A stretch of 64,000 bases of DNA from JACQGZ01 sp036004665 (GTDB lineage Bacteria; Sysuimicrobiota; Sysuimicrobiia; Sysuimicrobiales; Humicultoraceae). Shown in pieces: positions 41,899 to 49,280 of the stretch. The DNA is taken from the NCBI GenBank assembly GCA_036004665.1, contig DASYRG010000029.1, positions 1 through 64,000 of the forward strand, in the 5' to 3' direction. Under the pieces are notes generated by a model. The model saw only the letters and a list, made by a program, of their open reading frames with translations, was not told the origin of the DNA and ran no database searches. The translations under genes were made by a program, and so were the position numbers. Each line of letters begins with the position of its first letter. Position 1 is the stretch's first letter.

Positions 41899-43547
41899 GG
41901 GTGCCGCGGCTGCGCCGCCCGGCCCGGCCGCCCGCGGCGCTCCTGCTGGCGGCAGCCGCGTTCCTGCTCTTCACCCTCGGTCTCGGCCGGGGCAGCCTGT
42001 GGGATCAAGATGAGCCCCGCTACACCGACATCGCCCGCCAGATCACCGAGCGAGGCGATCCGATCACCCTCTACCACAACGGGGAGCCCTGGTTCGTCCA
42101 CCCACCCCTGTACATGTGGCTCGTCGCGGCGACCGGGTGGCTGCTGGGGTTCTCCGAGTTCACGGCTCGGATCTGGACGTCGCTGTTTGGCACCGGGGGG
42201 GTTCTGGTCACCTTCCTGCTCGGCCGCCGCCTCTACGGCGCGCACGCGGGCCTGGTGGCGGGCCTGATCGTGATGACGACCCTGGAGTACTTCGTCCTCT
42301 CGCGGCTGGCGATCTTCGATGTCGTCCTTGTCACCTTCATGCTGGCCGCCCTCTACATGGTGCTGGCCGCGGAGGAGGCGGACGCCGCTGGCCGCCGGCG
42401 CGCCCTCCGCTGGGCCTTTGTCTGGGCCGGTCTGGCCACGCTGACCAAAGGCCCAATCGGCCTGCTGCTGCCGGCAATGGCCGTCGGCGCATGGTGGCTG
42501 TGGCGCGGCGTCCTGGTCGCGCGCCTGCGCGCCCTACCTGCCGAGGGTCTGCTTCTCTATGCCGTGATCGGCCTCTCCTGGTACGCCCTTGAAGCGGCGC
42601 GGCACGGCCTGCCCTTCCTGCAGCGCATGGTTGGCTACTATATGGTGGGGCGGTTCTTCGGCGTGGTGGAGAACCAGCCCGGCCCCTGGTACTACTATCT
42701 GCCGGTGCTCGCCCTGGGCGGCTTCCCCTGGAGCGCGCTTTTCCCGTCGCTCGCCGTCTACCATGGGCGCCGGTTCCGCCGGGATCCGCGCAGTCTCCTC
42801 CTCCTCATCTGGATCGGCGTGACCGTCCTGTTTTACTCCGCCGCGGGAACGAAACTGCCCAACTACGTCCTGCCGGTCTTCCCCGTCGCCGCGATTGCAG
42901 CCGGCCCGGTGTGGGTCCGCGCCATCTGGGAACGCGATACGGAAGCGGCCGGTCTGGTGCGCTGGGGCGCCGGCCTCCTACTGCTGGGCGGACTCGCCCT
43001 GGGGACGGCGGTGATGATCTTCGGGCAGATGAAGTACCCGGCGGAATTTGCCGCCGTCGCCCCGCACCTCCGCCGCCTCGGGGTGATGCTCGCGGTGGGG
43101 GTCGTGGTCGCGGCCCTCTTCCTGGCCGCGCGCGCCTACCGGCAGGGGTTCGCCGTCCTCACCGCGACGATGGTAGCGACGCTCCTCACTGTGGCCCTCG
43201 CCACCGTGCCGCACCTGGAGCGCCTCCGCGCCACCAAGCCGATGGCCCTGGCACTGCGGGCCGTCGTGCGGCCGGAGGACAAAGTCGTCGGCATCGGACT
43301 CTCCGACCGTGCCTCCCTCGTCTACTACGGCCGCCACCCCATCATTTGGTTGGTCGGCGTGGAATCGCTTGCGCGGCGAAACCTCTGCGGGCCGCGCCGT
43401 GGCTTTCTGATCATCACCCGCGCCGAGTACGAGCGCTGGGCCCGAGGGGCTTTCGCTGGGGAGCTGATCACCCTCCGCGAGCTAGGGGATATGGTGCTGC
43501 TGGAGACCGCCGCCCCCCTGCCCTGCCCGCCCGCGCCGTCCTCGTGA
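41883..43547 (+). CDS. ArnT-like / GT39-GT83 lipid-linked sugar transferase
   Basis: A 554-residue multipass protein of the dolichyl/undecaprenyl-phosphate mannosyltransferase superfamily. The catalytic acidic motif is in LWDQDEPRYTDIARQI (residues 40-55), followed by YHNGEPWFVHPPLYMWLVAA and around twelve helices. ArnT adds aminoarabinose or another sugar from undecaprenyl phosphate to lipid A; the location after lpt genes suggests lipid A or glycan decoration. I choose GTG 41883; an earlier frame start lies inside the permease gene. Its stop overlaps the GT2 gene. Confidence 0.85.
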   Translation: MAGALRVPRLRRPARPPAALLLAAAAFLLFTLGLGRGSLWDQDEPRYTDIARQITERGDPITLYHNGEPWFVHPPLYMWLVAATGWLLGFSEFTARIWTSLFGTGGVLVTFLLGRRLYGAHAGLVAGLIVMTTLEYFVLSRLAIFDVVLVTFMLAALYMVLAAEEADAAGRRRALRWAFVWAGLATLTKGPIGLLLPAMAVGAWWLWRGVLVARLRALPAEGLLLYAVIGLSWYALEAARHGLPFLQRMVGYYMVGRFFGVVENQPGPWYYYLPVLALGGFPWSALFPSLAVYHGRRFRRDPRSLLLLIWIGVTVLFYSAAGTKLPNYVLPVFPVAAIAAGPVWVRAIWERDTEAAGLVRWGAGLLLLGGLALGTAVMIFGQMKYPAEFAAVAPHLRRLGVMLAVGVVVAALFLAARAYRQGFAVLTATMVATLLTVALATVPHLERLRATKPMALALRAVVRPEDKVVGIGLSDRASLVYYGRHPIIWLVGVESLARRNLCGPRRGFLIITRAEYERWARGAFAGELITLRELGDMVLLETAAPLPCPPAPSS

Positions 43548-44233
43548 AGACCTCGCTGGTGCTGCCGACCTACAATGAGCGCGAGACGCTCCCCGCCCTG
43601 ATCGCCGCCTTCGGGCCGCTGGCCGCCCCCCTCGATCTGGAGGTCGTCGTCGTCGACGATGCCTCCCCCGACGGCACCGCCGAGGTGGCCTCCCGCCTGG
43701 CCGCTGACGGCGACGTGCCGATGCGGCTGGTGCGGCGGGCCGGCAAGGGCGGACTCGCCTCAGCGGTCCTGGCGGGCGCGTCGTCGTCGTCGGGCCGCAT
43801 CATCGCCGTGATGGACAGCGACGGCTCTCATCCGCCCGCGACGCTGGCGCCCCTCGTGGCGGCCCTGGATGAAGGCGCGGACGTGGCCATCGCCTCGCGG
43901 TACGCCGGCGGTCGGATCACCGGCTGGCCCATCTGGCGGCGGGCGGCGAGCCTCGCCGCCACCGCCGCGGCGCGGATGCTCTTTCGGTTGAGGGTGCGCG
44001 ATCCGCTCTCGGGTTTCTTCGCCGCCCGGCGCGAGGTTTTCACCCGGCGGACCTACTGGGGCATCGGCTTCAAGATCCTGCTGGAGATTCTGGCACGGAA
44101 TCCCGAGCTGTCGGTGAAAGAGATTCCTTACGTGTTCACCGACCGCGCCGCCGGCCGCAGCAAACTCTCCCTGAAGGAGGTGACGGCCTACCTCCAGCTC
44201 CTGCGGCGGCTGTGGAGGGAGCGGCTGGCCTGA
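43544..44233 (+). CDS. Family 2 glycosyltransferase (DPM1/ArnC-like polyprenyl-phosphate sugar synthase)
   Basis: A 229-residue GT2: SLVLPTYNERETLPALIAAF at the N-terminus, VVVVDDASPDGTAEVA, the metal site VMDSDGSHPP, DPLSGFFAARREVF and an FKILLEILARNP segment. This is the dolichol/polyprenol-phosphate mannose synthase pattern, without C-terminal membrane helices. It most likely makes the lipid-linked sugar used by the adjacent ArnT-like enzyme. The start is GTG 43544 overlapping the previous stop. Confidence 0.88.
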   Translation: MKTSLVLPTYNERETLPALIAAFGPLAAPLDLEVVVVDDASPDGTAEVASRLAADGDVPMRLVRRAGKGGLASAVLAGASSSSGRIIAVMDSDGSHPPATLAPLVAALDEGADVAIASRYAGGRITGWPIWRRAASLAATAAARMLFRLRVRDPLSGFFAARREVFTRRTYWGIGFKILLEILARNPELSVKEIPYVFTDRAAGRSKLSLKEVTAYLQLLRRLWRERLA

Positions 44234-45162
44234 TGGAGTTCGGCGTCACCCTCATCCCCCTGCTCATTCTGGTCAGCGGCGGGATCGCCTATGTCGGCAA
44301 CCTGGTGGGTCGCGCGATCGGGCGCCGCCGCCTGACGCTCTTCGGCCTGCGCCCGCGCTATACCGCTCAGATCATCACCATCGCCACCGGCATGATCATC
44401 ACCGTAATTACGGTGGCCGCGGTGCTGCTGGTCTCGCGCGACGCGCGGCAGGCCCTCTTCCAGTACCGCAGCCTGCAAGCGCAGATCAGCGGCCTGCGCG
44501 CCGAGATCCAGAACGCCGAGGCCCGCCTGCGCCAGCTGAAGCAGGGGGACATCGCCTACCTGCGCAATCAGGAGGTCCTCCGCGGCGTGATCGACGGCCG
44601 GCTTCCCCTCGTGCAGGTCGCCGACCAGGTTGATTCGCTGCGGCTGCGCGCCGTCGACCTGGCGCTGGCCAATGGGATCAACGTCGACGGCACTACTGGC
44701 GCGGTGCTGCGGCTCTTTCCCGCGGAGCTGACCTGGGATCAGGTCGCCGCGATGGTGAAGGAGCACGCTCGTGAGACCATCCTCCGCATCGTCGCCAACG
44801 AGAACGCGCTGGCGGGGGAACCGCTGGAGGTAAACGTTCAGCTCATCGACAACCGGCTGGTTTTCCCGCGTGGGAGCACCCTCGCCTCCGCGACCCTCGA
44901 TGGGCGACGCTCCCGGGACGAGATCGGCCGGCAGCTGCTCGACCTACTCGATCAGGCCACCGCCGCGGCGCGCCGGGAAGTCCTGGCCCCGCCCTTTGCG
45001 CGCATCACCGAGTCCCCCCAACTGGAAGCAAACATCGATGCCATCCGGAGGGTCGTCGATCGGGTCGCCAGGGCGAAACGCCAGGTGCGGGTTGACGCCG
45101 TCACCGCGCGCGACGTCCAGACGACCGGTCCTGTGATCGTTGACTTCCGTCCGCATCTCTAG
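44233..45162 (+). CDS. DUF3084-type membrane protein with coiled-coil
   Basis: A 309-residue protein with two membrane helices (about 3-24 and 49-75), separated by GNLVGRAIGRRRLTLFGLRP. A coiled-coil (about 78-120) is followed by a soluble domain. The layout and the LTLFGLRPRYTAQIITIATG stretch match DUF3084 proteins known in cyanobacteria and related diderms. The function is unknown; location at the end of the LPS block suggests an envelope role. ATG 44233 overlaps the GT2 stop (TGATG). Confidence 0.8.
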   Translation: MEFGVTLIPLLILVSGGIAYVGNLVGRAIGRRRLTLFGLRPRYTAQIITIATGMIITVITVAAVLLVSRDARQALFQYRSLQAQISGLRAEIQNAEARLRQLKQGDIAYLRNQEVLRGVIDGRLPLVQVADQVDSLRLRAVDLALANGINVDGTTGAVLRLFPAELTWDQVAAMVKEHARETILRIVANENALAGEPLEVNVQLIDNRLVFPRGSTLASATLDGRRSRDEIGRQLLDLLDQATAAARREVLAPPFARITESPQLEANIDAIRRVVDRVARAKRQVRVDAVTARDVQTTGPVIVDFRPHL

Positions 45163-45164
45163 CG

Positions 45165-45232
45165 GGCTGCGGGGGACGCTCTCAGCAAACCGAAAGATAG
45201 GACCACGGTTTCTTCGAGCGTCCCCCGCAGCC
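45165..45232. terminator. Long perfect hairpin closing the envelope operon
   Basis: GGCTGCGGGGGACGCTC (45165-45181) is the exact inverse complement of GAGCGTCCCCCGCAGCC (45216-45232). Inside, AAACCG (45187-45192) pairs with CGGTTT (45206-45211). The 17-bp GC stem begins three bases after the DUF3084 stop. There is no T-tract, so it may be a non-canonical or bidirectional terminator, or an RNA-stability element. Confidence 0.6.
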
Positions 45233-45287
45233 AGATAGGTGTGCTTGCGGACGGAGTCTCCTGCCCTCGCAGACCGCAGAGTACCTG

Positions 45288-45358
45288 AGGCGCCGGCGAG
45301 GCACCGGACGAAACCGTGATCCAGTTTTTCGGTTTCGGGAGGTGCTTCCCCGGCGCCT
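45288..45358 (+). other. Second long imperfect hairpin upstream of the B12 riboswitch
   Basis: AGGCGCCGG at 45288 pairs with CCGGCGCCT ending at 45358. GAGGCACC (45298-45305) pairs with GGTGCTTC (45341-45348) using one G-U. GAAACCG (45310-45316) pairs with CGGTTTC (45330-45336) around a loop containing TTTTT. It lies 20 bp before the riboswitch aptamer and shares the AAACCG/CGGTTT inner stem with the hairpin at 45165. Confidence 0.5.
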
Positions 45359-45378
45359 ATGGAACATGCACGCTGCGA

Positions 45379-45597
45379 GCGCAGGTGGACGGAGCAACCC
45401 TCCGTCAGAATAGGGAAGCCGGTGACTCACCGATCGCCCGTGTGCGGCCCGGTGAGGAGTCCGGCGCGGTCCCGCCGCTGTCACGGGGAGCGTGCCCTCC
45501 CGCACGACGCCACTAGGCCCGCCGCCATTTCGGCGGTCCCGGGTCCGGGAAGGCTGAGGGTCACGCGAGGAGCCGGAGCCAGAAGACCTGCCTGCGC
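45379..45597 (+). promoter_or_regulatory. Cobalamin (B12) riboswitch
   Basis: Core elements occur in order: AGAATAGGGAAGCCGGTG (45407-45424), CCGGCGCGGTCCCGCCGCTG around 45461-45480, GCCACTAGG (45509-45517), GGGAAGGCTGAGGG (45547-45560), and the B12 box AGCCAGAAGACCTGCCTG (45577-45594). P1 is GCGCAGG (45379-45385) with CCTGCGC (45591-45597). It ends about 80 bp before the ATG of the TonB-dependent receptor and should repress that gene when adenosylcobalamin is abundant. Confidence 0.93.
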
Positions 45598-45679
45598 TTT
45601 CCAGACCGGTATCGCCGCCGCGGCTTCTACAGCAAGCGCGGCGACGGGCCACGCCTTCGCGGAAGGGGGTGGGTCTTCT

Positions 45680-47482
45680 ATGTTCTCCCGTCCTTGGCCC
45701 ACGGGCCTGCTGGTCGTGGGCCTTCTCGTTTTTGCGGGGGAGACGGCGCTGAGCCAGGTGCCGACCTTCGAAGGGGAGGAGGTGGTCGTGCCCGGGAGGC
45801 GCCCGCAGCAGCTCCCGGCCACTCCGGCCTACGTGACCGTGATTCCCGCCGATGAACTGAGGCGGATGGGGTTTCTCACACTGGGAGAGGCGCTCCGCTT
45901 CCTCGCCGAAGTGTCGGTGCGGGTCGCGGGGGCGGGCCCCGGCGGGTTGTCCCAACCCTCCATCCGCGGCTCTTCTCCTCAGCAGGTGCTGGTGCTCATC
46001 GACGGGATTCCGCTGAACAGCACGGCCCAGTTCGGGGTGAATCTCTCCACGATCACGCTGGAGGACGTCGAGCGGGTCGAGGTCCTGCGCGGCCCCTACT
46101 CCGCGATCTACGGCAATGCCCTCGGCGGAGTCATCCAGGTGGCGACGCGCACGGATCCGCGCCCGCAGGCTGCGGCGGGGACCGGAAGCCATGGGGCCGC
46201 GCAGGCGTCCCTGCGCCTGGGTGGCCGCTGGCGCGGCGGCGTCTTCAGCCTGGGCGCACAGTACCTCGGCAGCAGCGGCGACCGTCTCAACGCCGACGCC
46301 TCCCGGTGGACCGCCAACGCGCGTCTGACGCTGGAGACCGGCGCGTCGCGCTCGCTGACGTTTGCCGCCCAGCACACGGCCGGGCGAACCGGCCTTCCCG
46401 GTCCGACCTTCTTCCCGACGCCGTCCGACCGTATCAGCGATGAACGCTTCCTTGCCCACCTGACCTGGGCAGAGAAGGTGGAGGGAGGCTCGTCCTCGGA
46501 GGCGCGCCTCTGGCGGCTGAGTGACCGCCTCCTCTTCACCTCCCCCGGCTTCGTCTCCGACGATCGCGGGACCGCCTCCGGCGCCTCCTGGCAGCGGGTG
46601 CAGCGGATGGACGAACGGACCGTCTTGACCTGGGGCGCCGAGGTGCAGTCGGTCACGTTCCGCTCCTCTTCGACGTTTTCTGGGTTTGCTGGCGACGCGA
46701 CGACGGCCGCAGGGTACGTGCAGTACGACGTGCTGCTCCGCCCCCGCACCCTGCTGGGTGTGGGCGTGCGCTACGACAGTCATCCCGGCTACGCCGGGCA
46801 GGTCAATCCGCGGCTGGGGTTTGTGCACTTCGCCTCTGAGACCCTGCGCCTGCGCGGCGGTGTGGGCCGCGCCTTTCGCGCCCCCACCTTCTTCGAGCTG
46901 GCCTATCCCGGGTGCAGCAACCCGGGGCTGCGGCCGGAGGAAGCGTGGGCGGCGGACGTCGGCGCGGAGGCAACCCTCCGCCCCGGGCTGACCGCGCGCC
47001 TCAACGCCTTCTACACCGCCGCGAGGGATCTGATCGTCGGTGGGTGCCTTCCCATGAACGTCGGGTCAGCCCGCATCGGCGGTCTCTCCGCCGAGGTGGT
47101 TGGCGCCCTCAGCGGGACGTGGCTGCTCTCGGCGAACATCACCTGGTCCAGCGGCATCGACCTCCGCACCGGCCTGCCTTTGCTCCGTCTTCCCGGATGG
47201 CAGGCCAACGTGATCCTCCGCCACGCGCCGCATCCGGACCTCAACATCTCCCTCGTGGTGAATGTTGTGTCCTCACGGGACGATCTCGATACCTCCACCT
47301 TCCCTGCGACGCGGGTGACGCTCCCTGGGTACGCGATCCTGGGGCTGCGCGTCGAACAGAAGATCGGCGGGCCGGTGCTGCGCGCCGGCGTAGACAACCT
47401 GCTGGATCTGCCTTATGAGACCCTCCGCGGCTTCCCCGGTGCGGGAAGGACATTCTTTGTGTCGCTCGGGGGGAACTTCTGA
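45680..47482 (+). CDS. TonB-dependent outer membrane receptor, BtuB-like
   Basis: A 600-residue receptor: a signal peptide (about 1-26), a TonB-box-like EEVVVPG (about 32-38), a plug domain (LGEALRFLAEVSVRV, PSIRGSSPQQVLVLIDGIPL, VERVEVLRGPYSAIYGNALG) and a 22-strand-type barrel ending FFVSLGGNF with the terminal aromatic. The cobalamin riboswitch upstream identifies the likely ligand as a corrinoid. I start at ATG 45680; upstream codons belong to the riboswitch. A TonB-like gene follows with a one-base overlap. Confidence 0.9.
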   Translation: MFSRPWPTGLLVVGLLVFAGETALSQVPTFEGEEVVVPGRRPQQLPATPAYVTVIPADELRRMGFLTLGEALRFLAEVSVRVAGAGPGGLSQPSIRGSSPQQVLVLIDGIPLNSTAQFGVNLSTITLEDVERVEVLRGPYSAIYGNALGGVIQVATRTDPRPQAAAGTGSHGAAQASLRLGGRWRGGVFSLGAQYLGSSGDRLNADASRWTANARLTLETGASRSLTFAAQHTAGRTGLPGPTFFPTPSDRISDERFLAHLTWAEKVEGGSSSEARLWRLSDRLLFTSPGFVSDDRGTASGASWQRVQRMDERTVLTWGAEVQSVTFRSSSTFSGFAGDATTAAGYVQYDVLLRPRTLLGVGVRYDSHPGYAGQVNPRLGFVHFASETLRLRGGVGRAFRAPTFFELAYPGCSNPGLRPEEAWAADVGAEATLRPGLTARLNAFYTAARDLIVGGCLPMNVGSARIGGLSAEVVGALSGTWLLSANITWSSGIDLRTGLPLLRLPGWQANVILRHAPHPDLNISLVVNVVSSRDDLDTSTFPATRVTLPGYAILGLRVEQKIGGPVLRAGVDNLLDLPYETLRGFPGAGRTFFVSLGGNF

Positions 47483-48363
47483 TGCCGCACCCCCGGATCC
47501 GGCCCGGGCCGGCGTGGTGGCTGGCGATGGTCGTCCTCCTGGCCGTGGCCGGGGCGGCCATGCTCGCAGGCGTGACACGGCGCGTCACCCCTGCCGCTCA
47601 GTCGGGTGGGCCGCCGCTCTCGCCCTCCTCTGCGAAAGGATTCTCCGCCCCGTCCGCAGAGGCTGAGGGGCATCCGGTCTTCGAATATCCCGCCTCCTCG
47701 GGAGTGCGCCCACCCGGGGGCGTCAGACCCCCTGCTTCTCCGCGTCCGTCTCCGGCCATCTCGGCGGCCTCCCGCAGATCCCCATCTCGCCCCGCCGCCC
47801 GAACAGTGCGACGGCAACCCCCGGCCGGGCCGCCGGCGGCACCCTCCGAGATATCGGGGGGTCGGGGACGCCGCCAGACAGGAGTGGGCGCCGGGAAGGC
47901 GAGGAACACGAAAGGAGGTCCGACGCAGCCGCCCGCGTCCTCGGCGACGGCTCCCAGCGGGTCTCCCCCTGCCGGGACAGAGCAAGGGCCGTCCGAAGGC
48001 CCCACTCCCGCTACCCTCGACGCGACCCCTTTCCCCACCGCCCGTGAATCCTCGCCGACGCTGAGACCTCCGGTTCCCCTGGAGCAGCCACCCCTACATC
48101 CGGTCCTGCGCGCCACCATCACCTCCGGCCCGGGGGGCGGCTCAGCCGTGGAGGAGGCTGCTGTCCGGGGACGGGTGAAGGTCCGCCTGCTGATCCGCAG
48201 CGATGGAGGTGTGGCGAGTGTCGAGGTGATCCTTTCCTCAGGGGACGCCGCCCTCGATGAGGCCGCCCGCCTTGGCCCCCTGAAGTGGCGCTTTGCCCCG
48301 GCGACGCGCGATGGGGTGCCGATCGCTGCTTACCTTCTCATCTGGATTACCTTTAGCGTATGA
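47482..48363 (+). CDS. TonB-like energy transducer
   Basis: A 293-residue protein with an N-terminal anchor helix (about 12-32), a long Pro/Ser/Ala-rich spacer (about 35-200) and a C-terminal TonB domain: AAVRGRVKVRLLIRSDGGVA, SVEVILSSGDAALDEAA, LKWRFAPATRDGVPIA. This layout spans the periplasm to energise the receptor encoded just upstream. The YP motif of classic TonB is not obvious. ExbB/ExbD are not nearby. The ATG overlaps the receptor stop. Confidence 0.82.
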   Translation: MPHPRIRPGPAWWLAMVVLLAVAGAAMLAGVTRRVTPAAQSGGPPLSPSSAKGFSAPSAEAEGHPVFEYPASSGVRPPGGVRPPASPRPSPAISAASRRSPSRPAARTVRRQPPAGPPAAPSEISGGRGRRQTGVGAGKARNTKGGPTQPPASSATAPSGSPPAGTEQGPSEGPTPATLDATPFPTARESSPTLRPPVPLEQPPLHPVLRATITSGPGGGSAVEEAAVRGRVKVRLLIRSDGGVASVEVILSSGDAALDEAARLGPLKWRFAPATRDGVPIAAYLLIWITFSV

Positions 48364-48803
48364 GCCCCCGGGATGGGATGCCTGAGCCTGCCGTGGTTCT
48401 CGCCGTCGACCCTGGCCGGCTGAAATGCGGCCTCGCCGTGGGACGGCCCGGGGCGATCCTCGCCCGGGCGGTGGTCGCGTCGGATCGGGTGGCAGAGGTG
48501 GTGGGGGTGTGGACGGAGCGGTTCGGGGTAAAACGCGTCCTCCTCGGCCAGGGGACCGGGTCCGAGTCGGTGCACCAGGCACTGGCTGGTCTCCCCGGTC
48601 TGCCCCGGGTCGAGGCCGTCGAGGAAACGGCCAGCACCCTCGAAGCCCGCCGGCGCTACTTCCGGGACCACCCCCCCAGGGGATTGCGGCGCCTGCTTCC
48701 GCTCTCACTCCAGGTGCCTCCGGTGGACTACGATGACTATGCAGCCGAGCTCCTCCTGGAGCGCGCTGTGGGAGGACAGCATGAGGCAGGCGGAGGCGAT
48801 TGA
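48360..48803 (+). CDS. YqgF/RuvX-like RNase H-fold protein
   Basis: A 147-residue protein with the YqgF-type first strand VLAVDPGRLKCGLAVGRPGA (residues 13-32), where the aspartate is a metal ligand, then VKRVLLGQGTGSESVHQALA and VEAVEETASTLEARRRYFRD. RuvX/YqgF processes the 16S rRNA 5' end. This copy is divergent from the standard G-x-K-R-x-G-x-A form, and a second, canonical yqgF may exist elsewhere. The ATG overlaps the TonB-like stop. Confidence 0.75.
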   Translation: MSPRDGMPEPAVVLAVDPGRLKCGLAVGRPGAILARAVVASDRVAEVVGVWTERFGVKRVLLGQGTGSESVHQALAGLPGLPRVEAVEETASTLEARRRYFRDHPPRGLRRLLPLSLQVPPVDYDDYAAELLLERAVGGQHEAGGGD

Positions 48804-48925
48804 GCGAGCCTGGGCCCGTGCGGGCCCGTCCGGACGAGGATGGATCAGGAAGGAATTGGCTGGGCGCCGTCGAACCCCCTACGAGCGTAGCAGTTGGCGA
48901 CGCGCGGTAAGCACCAGAAAAACCT

Positions 48926-48953
48926 TTGAATCAGGAGACGAAGCCGCTACACT
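48926..48953 (+). promoter_or_regulatory. Candidate sigma-70 promoter for the porin
   Basis: TTGAAT at 48926-48931 and TACACT at 48948-48953 are separated by 16 bp, each close to the -35 and -10 consensus. It is the best promoter match upstream of the SLH porin. Confidence 0.5.
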
Positions 48954-48954
48954 G

Positions 48955-49082
48955 ATGCGCGGCAGCGGCCGCCGAGAGGTGTCCTGCGCCGTGTGTGGCT
49001 TTCCAAGCGAAGTTCGCAGGAAGATCTGTGCAGTTTCTGTAGAAGCCGTCTTTGCAAGCGTCTGACGCCGCCTGGCCCGTGA
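48955..49082 (+). pseudogene. Possible frameshifted small zinc-ribbon peptide
   Basis: From ATG 48955 the frame gives EVSCAVCGFPSEVRRK. Moving to a different frame near 49020 gives DLCSFCRSRLCKRLTPPGP ending at TGA 49080-49082. Joined, they make CxxC-x11-CxxC, a treble-clef or zinc-ribbon pattern in about 42 residues. In single frames each half is meaningless. It may be a decayed gene or coincidence. Confidence 0.25.
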
Positions 49083-49280
49083 GGGCCCAGGGCGAATCCG
49101 AGCGGGGAAAGGAGGGCCGCCAAGAGCAGTCCGCCGGAGGAGAGGTGGCGGGACGAACAGGGCCAGAGGTGACCTGGTGGAGCGCCGGAAAGGCGATCAC
49201 TCAGATGGAGGAAACATGACCACTCCAACGGAGACTCCCCCAGCACCCAACGGCTCGATCACATCAAGGGGGGTAACACG

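Larger units (their letters stand above)
48804..49280. other. Long intergenic leader before the SLH porin
   Basis: 477 bp with no intact gene. It contains a good promoter-like pair (48926-48953), a broken zinc-ribbon-like peptide (48955-49082) and purine-rich sequence (GGAGG at several places, 49100-49215). A transcript from the promoter would carry about 320 nt of leader before TTG 49281. I see no recognised riboswitch consensus in it. Confidence 0.5.

Noticed and set aside
45359..45679. N-terminal extension of the TonB-dependent receptor back to an ATG at 45359
   Set aside because: The extended part is the cobalamin riboswitch sequence. The signal peptide begins at ATG 45680.
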